Of a stretch of 64,000 nt of DNA, positions 1 through 10,252 are shown piece by piece. Below the pieces are notes generated by a model. That model was not told where the DNA came from and made no database searches. It saw only the letters and a list, made by a program, of their open reading frames with translations. Source of the stretch: DASXYG01 sp036502625 (GTDB taxonomy: Bacteria > Actinomycetota > Actinomycetes > Streptosporangiales > Streptosporangiaceae); contig DASXYG010000089.1 of NCBI GenBank assembly GCA_036502625.1, forward strand, positions 11,190-75,189, read 5' to 3'. How positions within the stretch are numbered: the stretch's first letter is position 1; every line of letters starts with the position of its first letter. The translations under genes and the position numbers were made by a program.

Positions 1-2
1 GC

Positions 3-836
3 GAGCGCCTCCGCTTGTGGTTAACACACGGGACCACCACGGTCGAGGCCAAGACGGGCTACCACCAGACCCGTGACGGTGAGCTCGCCGACATCCGGCT
101 GCTGCGGCAACTGGAGACCGAGCCGATGATGCCGCGGGTGCACGCCACGTTCCTGGCCGCCCACTCGCTGCCGCCGGAGTACTTCGGCCGCCAGCGCGAC
201 TACGTCGACGCCGTGGCGTCCTGGTGCGGCGACGCCGCCACCGCCGGTGCCGACAGCATCGACGTCTACTGCGACGAGGCCCACTTCAGCGCCGACGAGT
301 CCCGCTGGATCCTCAGCGCGGGCCGCGCCGCCGGGCTGCTGCCGCGCATCCACGCCGGCTCCGAGCAGCGCGCCGGCGCCGCGCAGCTCGCCGCCGAGCT
401 CGGCTGCGCGTCCGCCGACCTGCTGCACGAGATCACCGACGAGGACGTCGGCGCGCTCGCCCGCGCCGGGGTGACCGCCGTGGTCTGCCCCGGCACGGCG
501 CTGCAATTGCGCCGCACCCCGCCGGTCCGCGCCCTGCTCGACAAGGGCGTTCCGGTCGCGCTCGGCACCGACCACAACCCGGGCCACTCCGGGCTCGGCT
601 CTATGTCCCTGGTCCTGGCGCTGGCCATCTCGATGTTCGGCATGAGCGTCGGCGAGGCGCTGCGCGCGGCCACCGTCGGCGGCGCCATCGCGCTCCGCGC
701 CCCCGACCGCGGCGCGCTCGCGGCCGGCCGCTTCGCCGACATCGTCCTCTGGGACGCCGACCACGAGGGCGCCTTCGCCTGGGCCATGGGCCTGCGCCCG
801 CTGCGCGTCTGGCGCGGCGGCGAACCCGTCCACTAG
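3..836 (+). CDS. hutI: Imidazolonepropionase-like amidohydrolase (5' truncated by window edge)
   Basis: The reading frame is open to the left edge, so the true start lies outside the window. The segment GTTTVEAKTGY and the metal-site region around LGTDHNPG are typical of imidazolonepropionase, the zinc/iron amidohydrolase that opens the imidazolone ring in histidine degradation. The central RIHAGS segment would carry another metal-binding histidine. About 278 residues are visible of a family usually near 400. A TTA leucine codon lies at 21-23, which is rare in this GC-rich genome and makes translation potentially dependent on the bldA-type tRNA-Leu(UAA). A different cyclic amidohydrolase is possible because the catalytic N-terminus and the rest of a hut operon cannot be seen. 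The next gene begins 5 bases downstream on the same strand. Confidence 0.72.
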   Translation, partial: ERLRLWLTHGTTTVEAKTGYHQTRDGELADIRLLRQLETEPMMPRVHATFLAAHSLPPEYFGRQRDYVDAVASWCGDAATAGADSIDVYCDEAHFSADESRWILSAGRAAGLLPRIHAGSEQRAGAAQLAAELGCASADLLHEITDEDVGALARAGVTAVVCPGTALQLRRTPPVRALLDKGVPVALGTDHNPGHSGLGSMSLVLALAISMFGMSVGEALRAATVGGAIALRAPDRGALAAGRFADIVLWDADHEGAFAWAMGLRPLRVWRGGEPVH

Positions 837-841
837 GCCCG

Positions 842-1735
842 ATGCCGACCCCACCCGACCCGCCGCCCACCGGTTCCGGCGGGTCCGGCTCGGGGCGGGT
901 CGCGGTGGTCACCGACTCGACCGCGTACCTCCCGTCCGGGCTCGTCGCGGAGCGGGGGATCACCGTGGTGCCGCTCGCGGTCGTGGTCGACGGCGTGCCC
1001 GGGGTCGACGGAGAGGCGTTCGCCGCACGTGACGTGGCCGAGGCGCTGCGCCGGTGGGCGCCGGTCACCACGTCGCGGCCGTCCCCCGAGCGGTTCGCCG
1101 CGGTCTACGCCGCGAAGGCCGCGGCGGGCGCGCCGGCCGTCGTGTCCGTCCACCTGTCCGGCGCCATGTCCGGCACGGTGGAATCGGCCCGCCTGGCCGC
1201 CGCGGACGCCGCGATCCCGGTCGAGGTCGTCGACACCCGCCTGATCGGCATGGGCCTCGGCCTCGCCGTGCTGGCCGCCGCCGAGGCCGCCGCGTCCGGC
1301 GCCACCGCCGCCGGGGCCGCGGCGCGCGCGGCGGACCGTGCGTCCCGTACCCGCTCGCTGTTCTGCGTCGACGACCTGGAGCACCTGCGCCGCGGCGGCC
1401 GCATCGGCGCCGCCCAGACCCTCGTGGGCTCCGCCCTGGCGATCAAGCCCGTCCTCGGCATCACGGACGGCCGCGTCGAGCCCCTGGAGAAGGTCCGCAC
1501 GTACACCCGTGCCGTCGCCCGCATGGAGGACCTGGCCGCCGAGCACGCCGGCCCGGGCCCCGCCGACGTCGCCGTCCAGCACCTGGACAACGCCGAACGC
1601 GCCGAGGAACTGGCGGCCCGCCTGCGCGCCCGGCTCCCGGCCGTACGCGACCTGTACGTCTCCGAGGTCGGCACGGTGATCGCCGCGCACGTCGGGCCGG
1701 GCATGCTCGGCGTGGCCGTCGTCCCCGTGCCCTGA
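842..1735 (+). CDS. DegV family fatty-acid-binding protein
   Basis: This 297-residue protein has the DegV signature: an N-terminal VAVVTDSTAYLP strand, VSVHLSGAMSGTVESA in the middle, and the late LEHLRRGGRIG and AIKPVLGI segments. DegV proteins bind a single fatty acid; in Gram-positives the related FakB proteins present it to the FakA kinase. No fakA/dak gene is visible nearby, so its partner is elsewhere or absent. The ATG at 842 follows the preceding stop by only 5 bases and is the natural start, so the two genes may share a transcript. The gene converges on the membrane-protein gene downstream. Confidence 0.85.
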   Translation: MPTPPDPPPTGSGGSGSGRVAVVTDSTAYLPSGLVAERGITVVPLAVVVDGVPGVDGEAFAARDVAEALRRWAPVTTSRPSPERFAAVYAAKAAAGAPAVVSVHLSGAMSGTVESARLAAADAAIPVEVVDTRLIGMGLGLAVLAAAEAAASGATAAGAAARAADRASRTRSLFCVDDLEHLRRGGRIGAAQTLVGSALAIKPVLGITDGRVEPLEKVRTYTRAVARMEDLAAEHAGPGPADVAVQHLDNAERAEELAARLRARLPAVRDLYVSEVGTVIAAHVGPGMLGVAVVPVP

Positions 1736-1751
1736 CCGCGCCGCCCGTCGT

Positions 1752-3617
1752 TCAGGCCGGGGACGACGGGTCCGGACGTCCCGGGTCGGTCATGGGCGAG
1801 GCGGCGATCCCGGGGCTGACCTCGATCGACGTGATCCTGGCGGGCGCGCCGTCGACGGGCTCGGCGAGCAGCATGGACTCCTCGGGGAGGATCCGCAGGG
1901 AGGACGGCTCGACCGTGTAGGTCTCGGCCTTCTCGTAGGTGGAGGCCTGCGACCACGTCGTCCCGCTGGCATGGGACCGGGTCTGCGACCGCTCGACGGC
2001 CTCGGACCGGGAACGGCCCGCCGACAGGTTCAGGCCGGCGGTGAGATTCAGCGGATCGGCGGTGAGCCCGGCCTCTCGGCTCCTCGCCGTGGTGTGCGTC
2101 CGCCCGTCCGTCGTCGCGGTGGTGTCGGTCTCGTCGCCACCGTGCGTGCGTGTCATGGACGAGAGCGTGAAGGTGCGGTGCCGGCCGATGAAGTCGGCGG
2201 CCCGGCCCGCGTCGTCGGGGTTGCCGAGCCGCATGAACGCGACGGTGCCGCCGCCGATCAGCGGCGACGACGCGCGCAGATGACGGAACAGCAGCGTGAG
2301 CGGTACGCCGCGCCGCTGGGCGGCCCCCGCGAGACGGTCGGCGTGGTCGGGCGCGATCTCCTCGGCCCCGGCGATGATCACGGCGGGTGCGGGCCGCTGC
2401 GCGGCGAGGGCGTCGATGCGGTGGGTGAGGTCCTGCACGATGAGCTCGGCGAGCAGTTCGCTGCCCGGGTTGCGGCGGTCGCCGGCCAGGGCGAGGCAGG
2501 TCAGGTCGGCCGCGGGGGCGGGCGCGCGGCGGACGCCCAGGTCCTGGAGCGGGTGCAGCCAGGACTCCAGGCCGTTCAGCGCGGGCCGGGCGTGTTCGAG
2601 GTTGTCGCGGGCGAACAGGCCGTCGCGGATGTGCGCGATCTCCTCGGCGCGAAGCCGCGGATCGGTGGCCGTTCCGTTCGTGAGGACCCGCACGGCGGCG
2701 GCGAGGCGCCCGACGGTGACGGTGCCGGTGAGCGCGGTGGCGAGCCGGCTCAGGATGTGGTGGTCGCGGCTGCGCTCCGCGCGGCCGCCGGGCGTCTCGT
2801 CACGGCTGTGGATGGCCGCGACGAGGGCGTCGACGAGCTGCCCGGGGGTGAGGTCCGCGCAGACGGCGGACTCGGCCAGCCGCGCGGGAAGCCATTCGGC
2901 CCGTACACCCCTGCCCGCGCTCGCGGCGAGCGCGGCGAGCGGGTGGACGACCTCGTTCCAGGAGAGGTCGATGACGAGGACCGGCCGCTCGCACAGCAGA
3001 GACGCGCCGTACACCGTGAGCACGCTCTCCCAGCCGTACGGGGTGCCGCCGACGACGTCCAGCCTCCGCCCGCCGCCCGGCACCGCGACGGGGAGCCACC
3101 GGTAGGCGCGGGTCGCCTTTTCGGCCTGTTCGCGCTGGTGGGCGGCCTTTCGCTGCTGCCATTCGGCATACTGCCGTTGATGCTCGAGCCTAATGGTGTC
3201 CTGCTTCTTGCGGATCTGCTTTTGCGGCCGGCGCCGGTCGGCCTTATACGCGAGGAATCCGTAGGGGACGGCCGAACATACGAAAATGATGGCGAAAAGT
3301 TCCATCCCGCCGTATGCGATAGAGACGTCGGACGAACTCGAACGCGGGTTTGCGATGGCCGCTACCAGGAGCAGCGCCAACACGACCGAGCCTATTGCGA
3401 ACGGCAGGAGAAGCCAGCCGCCGAGACGGCGCAGACGCCGATACCTGCGATGGCGCGCATAGATGTGCTCCTCCCAGTTCGGGGAGGGCGCCACCTCCCG
3501 CGGCTCGGGTTCGGGGAAGGGCTCCGAGACGCTCTCCGGGTCGCGGAACCGCCAGCCGAGCCGGCAGCCAGGGACCAGCAGACGCGCGGAATTGGCCGCC
3601 GTCCATCCTTCGGTCAC
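1752..3617 (-). CDS. Membrane protein of unknown function with a degenerate NTPase-like core
   Basis: A 621-residue protein I do not recognise. An acidic/proline-rich N-terminus is followed by two hydrophobic segments (about residues 68-90 and 104-124), a charged coiled-coil-like stretch rich in Q, K, R and E (about 130-170), then a soluble region. The segment VVGGTPYGWESVLTVYG followed by a hydrophobic strand ending VLVIDLS, and later PAVIIAGAEEI, resemble the strand order of P-loop ATPases of the VirB4/HerA type, but no intact GxGKS/T motif is present. The C-terminus has a Thr/Arg/Ser-rich low-complexity stretch. It sits alone between convergent and divergent neighbours. NTPase descent is an inference from pattern only. 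Confidence 0.6.
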   Translation of the reverse strand: MTEGWTAANSARLLVPGCRLGWRFRDPESVSEPFPEPEPREVAPSPNWEEHIYARHRRYRRLRRLGGWLLLPFAIGSVVLALLLVAAIANPRSSSSDVSIAYGGMELFAIIFVCSAVPYGFLAYKADRRRPQKQIRKKQDTIRLEHQRQYAEWQQRKAAHQREQAEKATRAYRWLPVAVPGGGRRLDVVGGTPYGWESVLTVYGASLLCERPVLVIDLSWNEVVHPLAALAASAGRGVRAEWLPARLAESAVCADLTPGQLVDALVAAIHSRDETPGGRAERSRDHHILSRLATALTGTVTVGRLAAAVRVLTNGTATDPRLRAEEIAHIRDGLFARDNLEHARPALNGLESWLHPLQDLGVRRAPAPAADLTCLALAGDRRNPGSELLAELIVQDLTHRIDALAAQRPAPAVIIAGAEEIAPDHADRLAGAAQRRGVPLTLLFRHLRASSPLIGGGTVAFMRLGNPDDAGRAADFIGRHRTFTLSSMTRTHGGDETDTTATTDGRTHTTARSREAGLTADPLNLTAGLNLSAGRSRSEAVERSQTRSHASGTTWSQASTYEKAETYTVEPSSLRILPEESMLLAEPVDGAPARITSIEVSPGIAASPMTDPGRPDPSSPA

Positions 3618-3760
3618 CCTCCGATCACCCCATCATCGCGAAGACGGAATTGACGTACGGAAAAGCCGCCCCTCCCCACTTCAGCACAAGATCGCAATTT
3701 ACGGGCATGGGTGCCGCGTTCCTCGCTCGCTCCCTCGCTTGCCGTCTTGCTTCTTAGCTT

Positions 3761-3774
3761 GCTAGCATGCTCGC
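3761..3774. promoter_or_regulatory. Candidate RHH operator directly before the start codon
   Basis: An imperfect 14-bp palindrome (gctagcatgctcgc, 6 of 7 positions symmetric) abuts the GTG start of the small RHH gene, within a stretch of repeated gctt/gct words from about 3721. RHH proteins commonly bind such short palindromes to repress their own promoter, so autoregulation is a reasonable inference but is not shown. Confidence 0.4.
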
Positions 3775-3930
3775 GTGGGCGACGATGACGTGAAGCAGTT
3801 CAACGTGTACCTGCCCGTTGGGCTGATCAAGCGGGTCAAGCATCGGGCGATCGAGTCGGAGCAGTCGCTGTCGGCGCTGGTCGCCGACGCGTTGCGCGCC
3901 TACCTCGACGACGCTGAGAAGGGGAGCTGA
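3775..3930 (+). CDS. Small ribbon-helix-helix (CopG-like) DNA-binding protein
   Basis: A 51-residue open frame starting at GTG 3775. An in-frame TAG at 3763 rules out a longer protein, and no other start lies between. The sequence shows an N-terminal strand KQFNVYLPVGL followed by two helices ending with SLSALVADALRAYL, the RHH/CopG fold with a typical polar-hydrophobic strand. Such proteins dimerise and bind palindromic operators; many are antitoxins, but the next gene is a VOC enzyme rather than a recognisable toxin. Its stop is one base before the following ATG, so the two are translationally coupled. It probably represses this small operon. Confidence 0.75.
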   Translation: MGDDDVKQFNVYLPVGLIKRVKHRAIESEQSLSALVADALRAYLDDAEKGS

Positions 3931-3931
3931 C

Positions 3932-4288
3932 ATGGGCACCGACGGCATCGAGGCCGTGTTCCTCGAGACCCACAACTGGGGGAAGGCCGCGAAGTTCTTC
4001 CAGGGGCTCGGGTTCGAGCTGGAGTTCGCGACCGATCACGAATCCGGGCAACTGCGCAACGGCGACGGGCCGTACGTCTTCATCGCGGAGGTCCCCGAGG
4101 GGCAGGAGCTCCGCGAGCCGCGCATGGTCCTGCGGGTGCCCGACGCGGACGCGTTCCGCCCCGGCTCGGCGGTCGAGGTGGTCGCGCCGTTCGAGGCCAC
4201 CCACTTCGGCACCCGCGAGATGACCGTGCGCGACCCCGACGGGCGGCTCTGGAGCCTCCAGGCCCCGGCGGCCGGTGACCCGTCGTGA
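3932..4288 (+). CDS. VOC (glyoxalase/bleomycin-resistance fold) protein
   Basis: This 118-residue protein has the compact beta-alpha-beta-beta-beta layout of the vicinal-oxygen-chelate family: IEAVFLETHNWGKAAKF at the start and a closing MTVRDPDGRLWSLQ, the classic 'DPDGxxW' end of the second half. Such single-domain proteins dimerise to form metal or ligand sites and act as lyases, dioxygenases or antibiotic-binding proteins. The substrate cannot be read from sequence. It lies between an RHH regulator (one-base gap) and a methyltransferase (four-base overlap), so the three form an operon. Confidence 0.8.
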   Translation: MGTDGIEAVFLETHNWGKAAKFFQGLGFELEFATDHESGQLRNGDGPYVFIAEVPEGQELREPRMVLRVPDADAFRPGSAVEVVAPFEATHFGTREMTVRDPDGRLWSLQAPAAGDPS

Positions 4289-5127
4289 GCGCGGAGCCCG
4301 ACCACACCGCCGTACGGGTCGCCCTGTGGCGCGCCATGCACGTCCAGGTCGACCCGCCGCCGCACGTCCTCGCCGACGAGATCGGCCTGGAGCTGGCCGC
4401 GCCCGAGAACGGCTGGCGCGACCGGCCCGACATGCATCCGGCCGGCACGAGCCGGTTCCGCGCGGGCGTCGTGGCCCGCGCCCGGTTCGTCGAGGACCTT
4501 GTGGCCGAGCGCGCCGCCCGCGGCCTCGGGCAGTACGTCGTCCTCGGCGCCGGGCTCGACACGTTCGCCCAGCGCCGTACGGACACCGCGGGCCTGTGGG
4601 TGTTCGAGGTCGACCAGCCGGAGACGCAGGCGTGGAAGCGCCGCCGCCTGAACGAATGCGGCTACGGCGTGCCCGACTCGCTGCGCCTGGTTCCGGTCGA
4701 CTTCGAGGCCGGCGGCTCCTGGTGGGATCCGCTCGCCGCCGCCGGGTTCGACGCGGCGCGGCCCGCCGTGGTGGCGTCCACGGGCGTCAGCATGTACCTC
4801 ACCAAGGACGCGAACGCCGCGACGCTGCGCCGTATGGCCGCGCTCGCCCCCGGCTCCACGTTCGTCATGACGTTCCAGCTCCCGCTCGACCTGGTCGACG
4901 CCGACGACCGGCCCGGACGGCAGATGGCCGAGGACGGCGCCCGGGGGACCGGCACGCCGTTCATCAGCTTCTTCGCCCCGGAGCAGATGCTGGCGATGGC
5001 CCGCGAGGCGGGGTTCGCCGACGTCGCGCACGTGTCGGCGAACGGCCTCAACGAGCGCTACTTCGCCGGGCGCCCCGACGGCCTCCGGATGTCCACCGGC
5101 GAAGACCTCCTGGTCGCGACCGTCTGA
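4285..5127 (+). CDS. Class I SAM-dependent methyltransferase (leucine carboxyl methyltransferase-like)
   Basis: A 280-residue protein with GTG start overlapping the VOC stop (GTGA). The region RFVEDLVAERAARGLGQY leads into VVLGAGLDTFAQR, the characteristic motif I of the leucine carboxyl methyltransferase-like (TIGR00027-type) family common in actinomycetes. The acidic end of strand 2 is seen in WVFEVDQPETQAWKR, and VVASTGVSMYLTKDA fits motif IV. These enzymes methylate small acids or natural products, but individual substrates are mostly unknown. The gene converges on lepA with a 7-base gap. Confidence 0.85.
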   Translation: MSAEPDHTAVRVALWRAMHVQVDPPPHVLADEIGLELAAPENGWRDRPDMHPAGTSRFRAGVVARARFVEDLVAERAARGLGQYVVLGAGLDTFAQRRTDTAGLWVFEVDQPETQAWKRRRLNECGYGVPDSLRLVPVDFEAGGSWWDPLAAAGFDAARPAVVASTGVSMYLTKDANAATLRRMAALAPGSTFVMTFQLPLDLVDADDRPGRQMAEDGARGTGTPFISFFAPEQMLAMAREAGFADVAHVSANGLNERYFAGRPDGLRMSTGEDLLVATV

Positions 5128-5134
5128 CCGCGGG

Positions 5135-6973
<1,839 letters not shown>

Positions 6974-7102
6974 GCGTTATCCGTTCGGTCAGATTGGTGA
7001 CGCTCTCTAGCTTGCCCTGCCCGGGAGGGTTCCGCGAACGGCGGGTCGTACCGGAACCGATCGGCGGCCGTGAACGTCGGTGGGCTTGTGGGAGAGCACC
7101 GT

Positions 7103-8110
7103 TTGAAAAGGATACGGCGTTGCGCCGTGGGCGTGGGCGTGGCGCTCGCCCTGGTGCTCGGCGGCGCGGCCGGCGCGACCGCCTTTCCGGTGACGGCTGC
7201 GTGGCAGGCGTACGGCGGCACCCCGGCCGCGTGGGCGCGCTCCAGCGGGAACGACGCGGTGTGGATGGGCCACGCGTGGGTCGACGGCCGCCGCGACGCC
7301 GGCGACGTACGGCGGTTCGCCGGCCGCCTGCGCGGTAGCGGCGTACGCGACCTGTTCGTGCACGTCGGGCCGTTGAACCGGGACGGCACGCTGCCGTCGG
7401 GACGGCACCCGGAGGCGCGGTCGTTCGTCGCCGCGGCGCACCGCTACCTGCCGGGCGTGCGCGTGCAGGCGTGGCTCGGGCAACGCGTCGACCAGGGGTT
7501 CGACCTCACCAGCCGGGCGACGCGGCGGGCCACGGTGGGCGTCGCGGACGGGCTGATCCGGTCCGGGTTCGACGGGATCCACTACAACTTCGAGCCGGTG
7601 AGCAGCGGCGATCCGGGCCTGCCGGTGCTGCTCCGCGAGACGCGCGGCGTGCTCGGCGGGCGCCCGCTGTCCGTGTCGGTGCCGCAGCTCGAACCCGTAG
7701 CCGGGCTGCGGCTGCCGCTGCACCTGGTGGCCGGGCGCGACAAGTACTGGACGTCCGGCTACATGACGGAGGTCGCGCGGGCGTGCGACCAGGTGGCGCT
7801 CATGGCGTACGACAGCGTGATGCCGACCGCGCCGCTGTTCGGCGGTTACGTCGCCGACCAGACCCGGCGGATGCTGCGCGCGGTGCCCGAGGGGACCGCG
7901 CTGCTGATCGGCGTCCCGGCGTACCACGAGGCGACGTACACGCACGATCCCGGCGCCGAGACGACCGCGGCGGGGGTGCTCGGGGTGCGGCTGGGGCTGA
8001 GCGCCGGCGGGCGTCCGCGTACGCGTGTCGGCGTCGCGGTGTACGCCGACTTCACGGCGACGGCGCGGGACTGGCGTGCGTACACGGACGGCTGGGTGCG
8101 GCCGCGGTGA
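7103..8110 (+). CDS. Exported GH18-like (TIM-barrel) hydrolase-related protein
   Basis: A 335-residue exported protein. I place the start at TTG 7103 because GGGAGAG at 7090-7096 gives good ribosome-binding spacing and the Lys/Arg-rich signal peptide (KRIRRC, hydrophobic core, ATAFP) follows at once; GTG codons at 7070 and 7088 are alternatives. The mature part contains GFDGIHYNFEP (about residues 155-165), equivalent to the DxxDxDxE catalytic strand of family 18 glycosidases with a terminal Glu, plus VALMAYDS and LLIGVPAY typical of later barrel strands. It may act on chitin-like or peptidoglycan glycans, or may be an inactive relative. It stands alone between lepA and rpsT. Confidence 0.6.
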   Translation: MKRIRRCAVGVGVALALVLGGAAGATAFPVTAAWQAYGGTPAAWARSSGNDAVWMGHAWVDGRRDAGDVRRFAGRLRGSGVRDLFVHVGPLNRDGTLPSGRHPEARSFVAAAHRYLPGVRVQAWLGQRVDQGFDLTSRATRRATVGVADGLIRSGFDGIHYNFEPVSSGDPGLPVLLRETRGVLGGRPLSVSVPQLEPVAGLRLPLHLVAGRDKYWTSGYMTEVARACDQVALMAYDSVMPTAPLFGGYVADQTRRMLRAVPEGTALLIGVPAYHEATYTHDPGAETTAAGVLGVRLGLSAGGRPRTRVGVAVYADFTATARDWRAYTDGWVRPR

Positions 8111-8129
8111 CCCCGATGACGGGGACGGT

Positions 8130-8158
8130 TTGGGCGCGGTTGGAATGTCGGCTATCCT
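8130..8158 (+). promoter_or_regulatory. Probable rpsT promoter
   Basis: TTGGGC (8130-8135) and TATCCT (8153-8158) are separated by exactly 17 bases, a moderate match to the principal-sigma consensus. They lie about 110 bases before rpsT, leaving a long 5' leader in which S20 autoregulation could act. This is a consensus match only. Confidence 0.45.
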
Positions 8159-8270
8159 TAATCGCTGCTGACGTGTATTGCGAGCCCGGCCCTCTCAGTC
8201 GTTTCGGCTCCATGTGCGTCGCACCCCATGGACGACCTGACTTCAATGCGACATCGAGCGAGGCTTTCGC

Positions 8271-8537
8271 GTGGCCAACATCAAGTCCCAGATCAAGCGC
8301 AACCGGCAGAACGAGAAGCACCGGCAGCGCAACAAGGCGGTCAAGTCCTCGCTGAAGACCGCCATCCGCAAGTTCCACGAGGCGGCCGCAGCGGGGAACG
8401 TGGAGGAGGCGAACCAGCTTCAGCAGGCCGCCTCCCGCCAGCTCGACAAGGCCGCGAGCAAGGGCGTCATCCACAAGAACCAGGCGTCGAACCGCAAGAG
8501 CGCGATCGCCAAGAAGGCCGCGTCGCTCGCGGGCTGA
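8271..8537 (+). CDS. rpsT: 30S ribosomal protein S20
   Basis: An 88-residue, strongly basic, helical protein beginning MANIKSQIKRNRQNEKHR and ending VIHKNQASNRKSAIAKKA, which is diagnostic for S20. It binds 16S rRNA helices 9 and 44 during early 30S assembly. The start is a GTG at 8271. The gene faces holA, which is the conserved arrangement in actinomycetes, and it has its own promoter and long leader upstream. Confidence 0.97.
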   Translation: MANIKSQIKRNRQNEKHRQRNKAVKSSLKTAIRKFHEAAAAGNVEEANQLQQAASRQLDKAASKGVIHKNQASNRKSAIAKKAASLAG

Positions 8538-8609
8538 CGCCGGCCGAATTCCCGTACCACCCCCGCCACCCGGGTCCGCCCGCCGGTGCCGGGGGTGTCG
8601 CGTTTCCCG

Positions 8610-9578
8610 CTACGGGCGGCGGGCGGCGACGATCTGGGTGACGGCGTTCTCCAGCGCGTACGCCGGGTCGGCCCCGCCGCCCTTCACCTGGGCGTCGGTC
8701 TCCGCGACGACCCGCAGCGCCGACGACACGCCGTCGGCCGTCCAGCCGCGCAGTTGCCGCTCCACCCGCTGGATCTTCCACGGCGGCATGCCGAGCTCGC
8801 GGGCCAGCCCCGGGCCGCGGATGCCGCGCTCCTGGGCGCCGCCGACCTTCGCCAGCGACCGCACACCCTGGGCCAGCGCGCTGGTGATGAGCACGGGCGA
8901 GGTGCCGATCGCCAGCGCCCAGCGCAGTTGTTCGAGCGCGTCGCCGAGGCGGCCCTCGACCGCGCGGTCGGCGACGCTGAAGCCGGTGGCCTCGGCGCGG
9001 CCCTTGTGGTAGCGGGCGACGGTGTCGTCGTCGATGCGGCCGGTGGTGTCGGAGGTGAGCTGGCTGCACGCCGAGGCCAGCTCGCGCAGGTCGCCGCCGA
9101 CCGCGTCGAGCAGCGACCGCGCGGCGTCCTCGGTGATCTGCCGGCCCGCATGGCGGACCTCCGAGCGGATGAAGTCGACGCGCTCGCTGGCCTTGGTGAC
9201 CTTCGGGCACGAGACGACGCCGATCTTCGCCTTCTTCAGGGCGTCGAGCAGCGGCTTGCCCTTCCCGCCGCCCGCGTGGACCAGCACCATCGTGACGTCC
9301 GGCGCGGGGTCGGCGAGGTAGGCGATGAGCTCGCCGGCGGCGTCCTTGCCGAGGTCCTGCGTGGCGCGGAGCACGACCACGCGCCCGCCGCCGAACAGCG
9401 ACGGCGAGGTCAGCTCCATCAGGTCGCCGGGGGTGAACGCGCCGGGGGCGAGGTCGTGGACGTCGGCTTCGGGGTCGGCGGCCCGCGCGGCGGCGATGAT
9501 CTCGGCGGCGGCGCGCTCGACGAGCAGTTCCTCGTCGCCGACGATCGCGGTGACCGGGGCGGGTGCGGAGTCGGCCAT
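8610..9578 (-). CDS. holA: DNA polymerase III delta subunit (clamp loader)
   Basis: A 322-residue protein from ATG 9578; a longer in-frame TTG start at 9617 would only add an arginine/proline-rich tail. It has the delta-subunit pattern: APVTAIVGDEELLVERAA at the N-terminus, the beta-clamp-contacting region SLFGGGRVVVLR, the GRQITEDAARSLLDAVGGDLREL segment, and the C-terminal collar domain with WKIQRVERQLRGW. Delta opens the sliding clamp within the clamp-loader complex. Its position facing rpsT and near comEC/comEA is the conserved actinobacterial order. Confidence 0.95.
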   Translation of the reverse strand: MADSAPAPVTAIVGDEELLVERAAAEIIAAARAADPEADVHDLAPGAFTPGDLMELTSPSLFGGGRVVVLRATQDLGKDAAGELIAYLADPAPDVTMVLVHAGGGKGKPLLDALKKAKIGVVSCPKVTKASERVDFIRSEVRHAGRQITEDAARSLLDAVGGDLRELASACSQLTSDTTGRIDDDTVARYHKGRAEATGFSVADRAVEGRLGDALEQLRWALAIGTSPVLITSALAQGVRSLAKVGGAQERGIRGPGLARELGMPPWKIQRVERQLRGWTADGVSSALRVVAETDAQVKGGGADPAYALENAVTQIVAARRP

Positions 9579-9712
9579 GGCAAGCAGCATGCCACGCGGA
9601 CGGGGGTGGCGCGGCACGCCCGGCGTACACGCGTGACCACGATGTAACTCTCCGCATGTGATGATTACGCTGTGTCACGATACGGGATGGGACGTGCGCC
9701 CGGGACGGTGCG

Positions 9713-10237
9713 GTGAGGATCCGGGCGGACGACGGCCGGGTGCCCTCGGCGGTCGCCAACGTACTGCTGCCGCACGAGCGCGAGGTGCTGATCCTCCGGC
9801 ACCATCCGGCGCTGCTGCTGCCGCCGGTGGCGATCGCGATCGGCGGGCTGTTCGCGGCGGGCGCCCTGACGGGGCTGCTGCGGACCGTGCCGATCGCCGT
9901 GACGATCGTGTGGCTGCTGTGGTTCGGCGCGCTCGGCTACCTCATGCTCCGTACGCTCGACTGGTCGGTGAACCGGCTGCTGGTGACCGACAAGCGGATC
10001 ATGTACCTCTCCGGGGTGATCACCCGGAAGATCGTGATGAGCCCGTTGCGCAAGGTCACCGACCTGAACCTGAACCGGTCGTGGCTGGGCGAGATGCTCG
10101 GCTACGGCACGATCCTGCTGGACACCACGGGGCAGTACGACGAGCTGCGGAACGTGCCGTTCATGCCGCACCCGGAAGAGGTCTTCATCGAGGTCAGCGC
10201 GCTGATCTTCCCGGACCGCGACAAGGACGACGACTGA
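9713..10237 (+). CDS. Bacterial PH-domain membrane protein
   Basis: A 174-residue protein (GTG start) with an N-terminal soluble stretch, two adjacent transmembrane helices (about residues 36-80), and a C-terminal bacterial PH (bPH2/YdbS-like) domain marked by WSVNRLLVTDKRIMYLSG and the following MSPLRKVTDLNL and LGYGTILLDT strands. Such proteins are membrane-anchored with the PH fold in the cytoplasm; molecular partners are generally unknown. The neighbouring genes are unrelated, and the gene is probably monocistronic. Confidence 0.8.
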   Translation: MRIRADDGRVPSAVANVLLPHEREVLILRHHPALLLPPVAIAIGGLFAAGALTGLLRTVPIAVTIVWLLWFGALGYLMLRTLDWSVNRLLVTDKRIMYLSGVITRKIVMSPLRKVTDLNLNRSWLGEMLGYGTILLDTTGQYDELRNVPFMPHPEEVFIEVSALIFPDRDKDDD

Positions 10238-10252
10238 CGGGCGCCCGTACGG

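Noticed and set aside
3775..3930. RHH gene as antitoxin of a toxin-antitoxin pair
   Set aside because: The coupled downstream product is a VOC enzyme with no toxin features.
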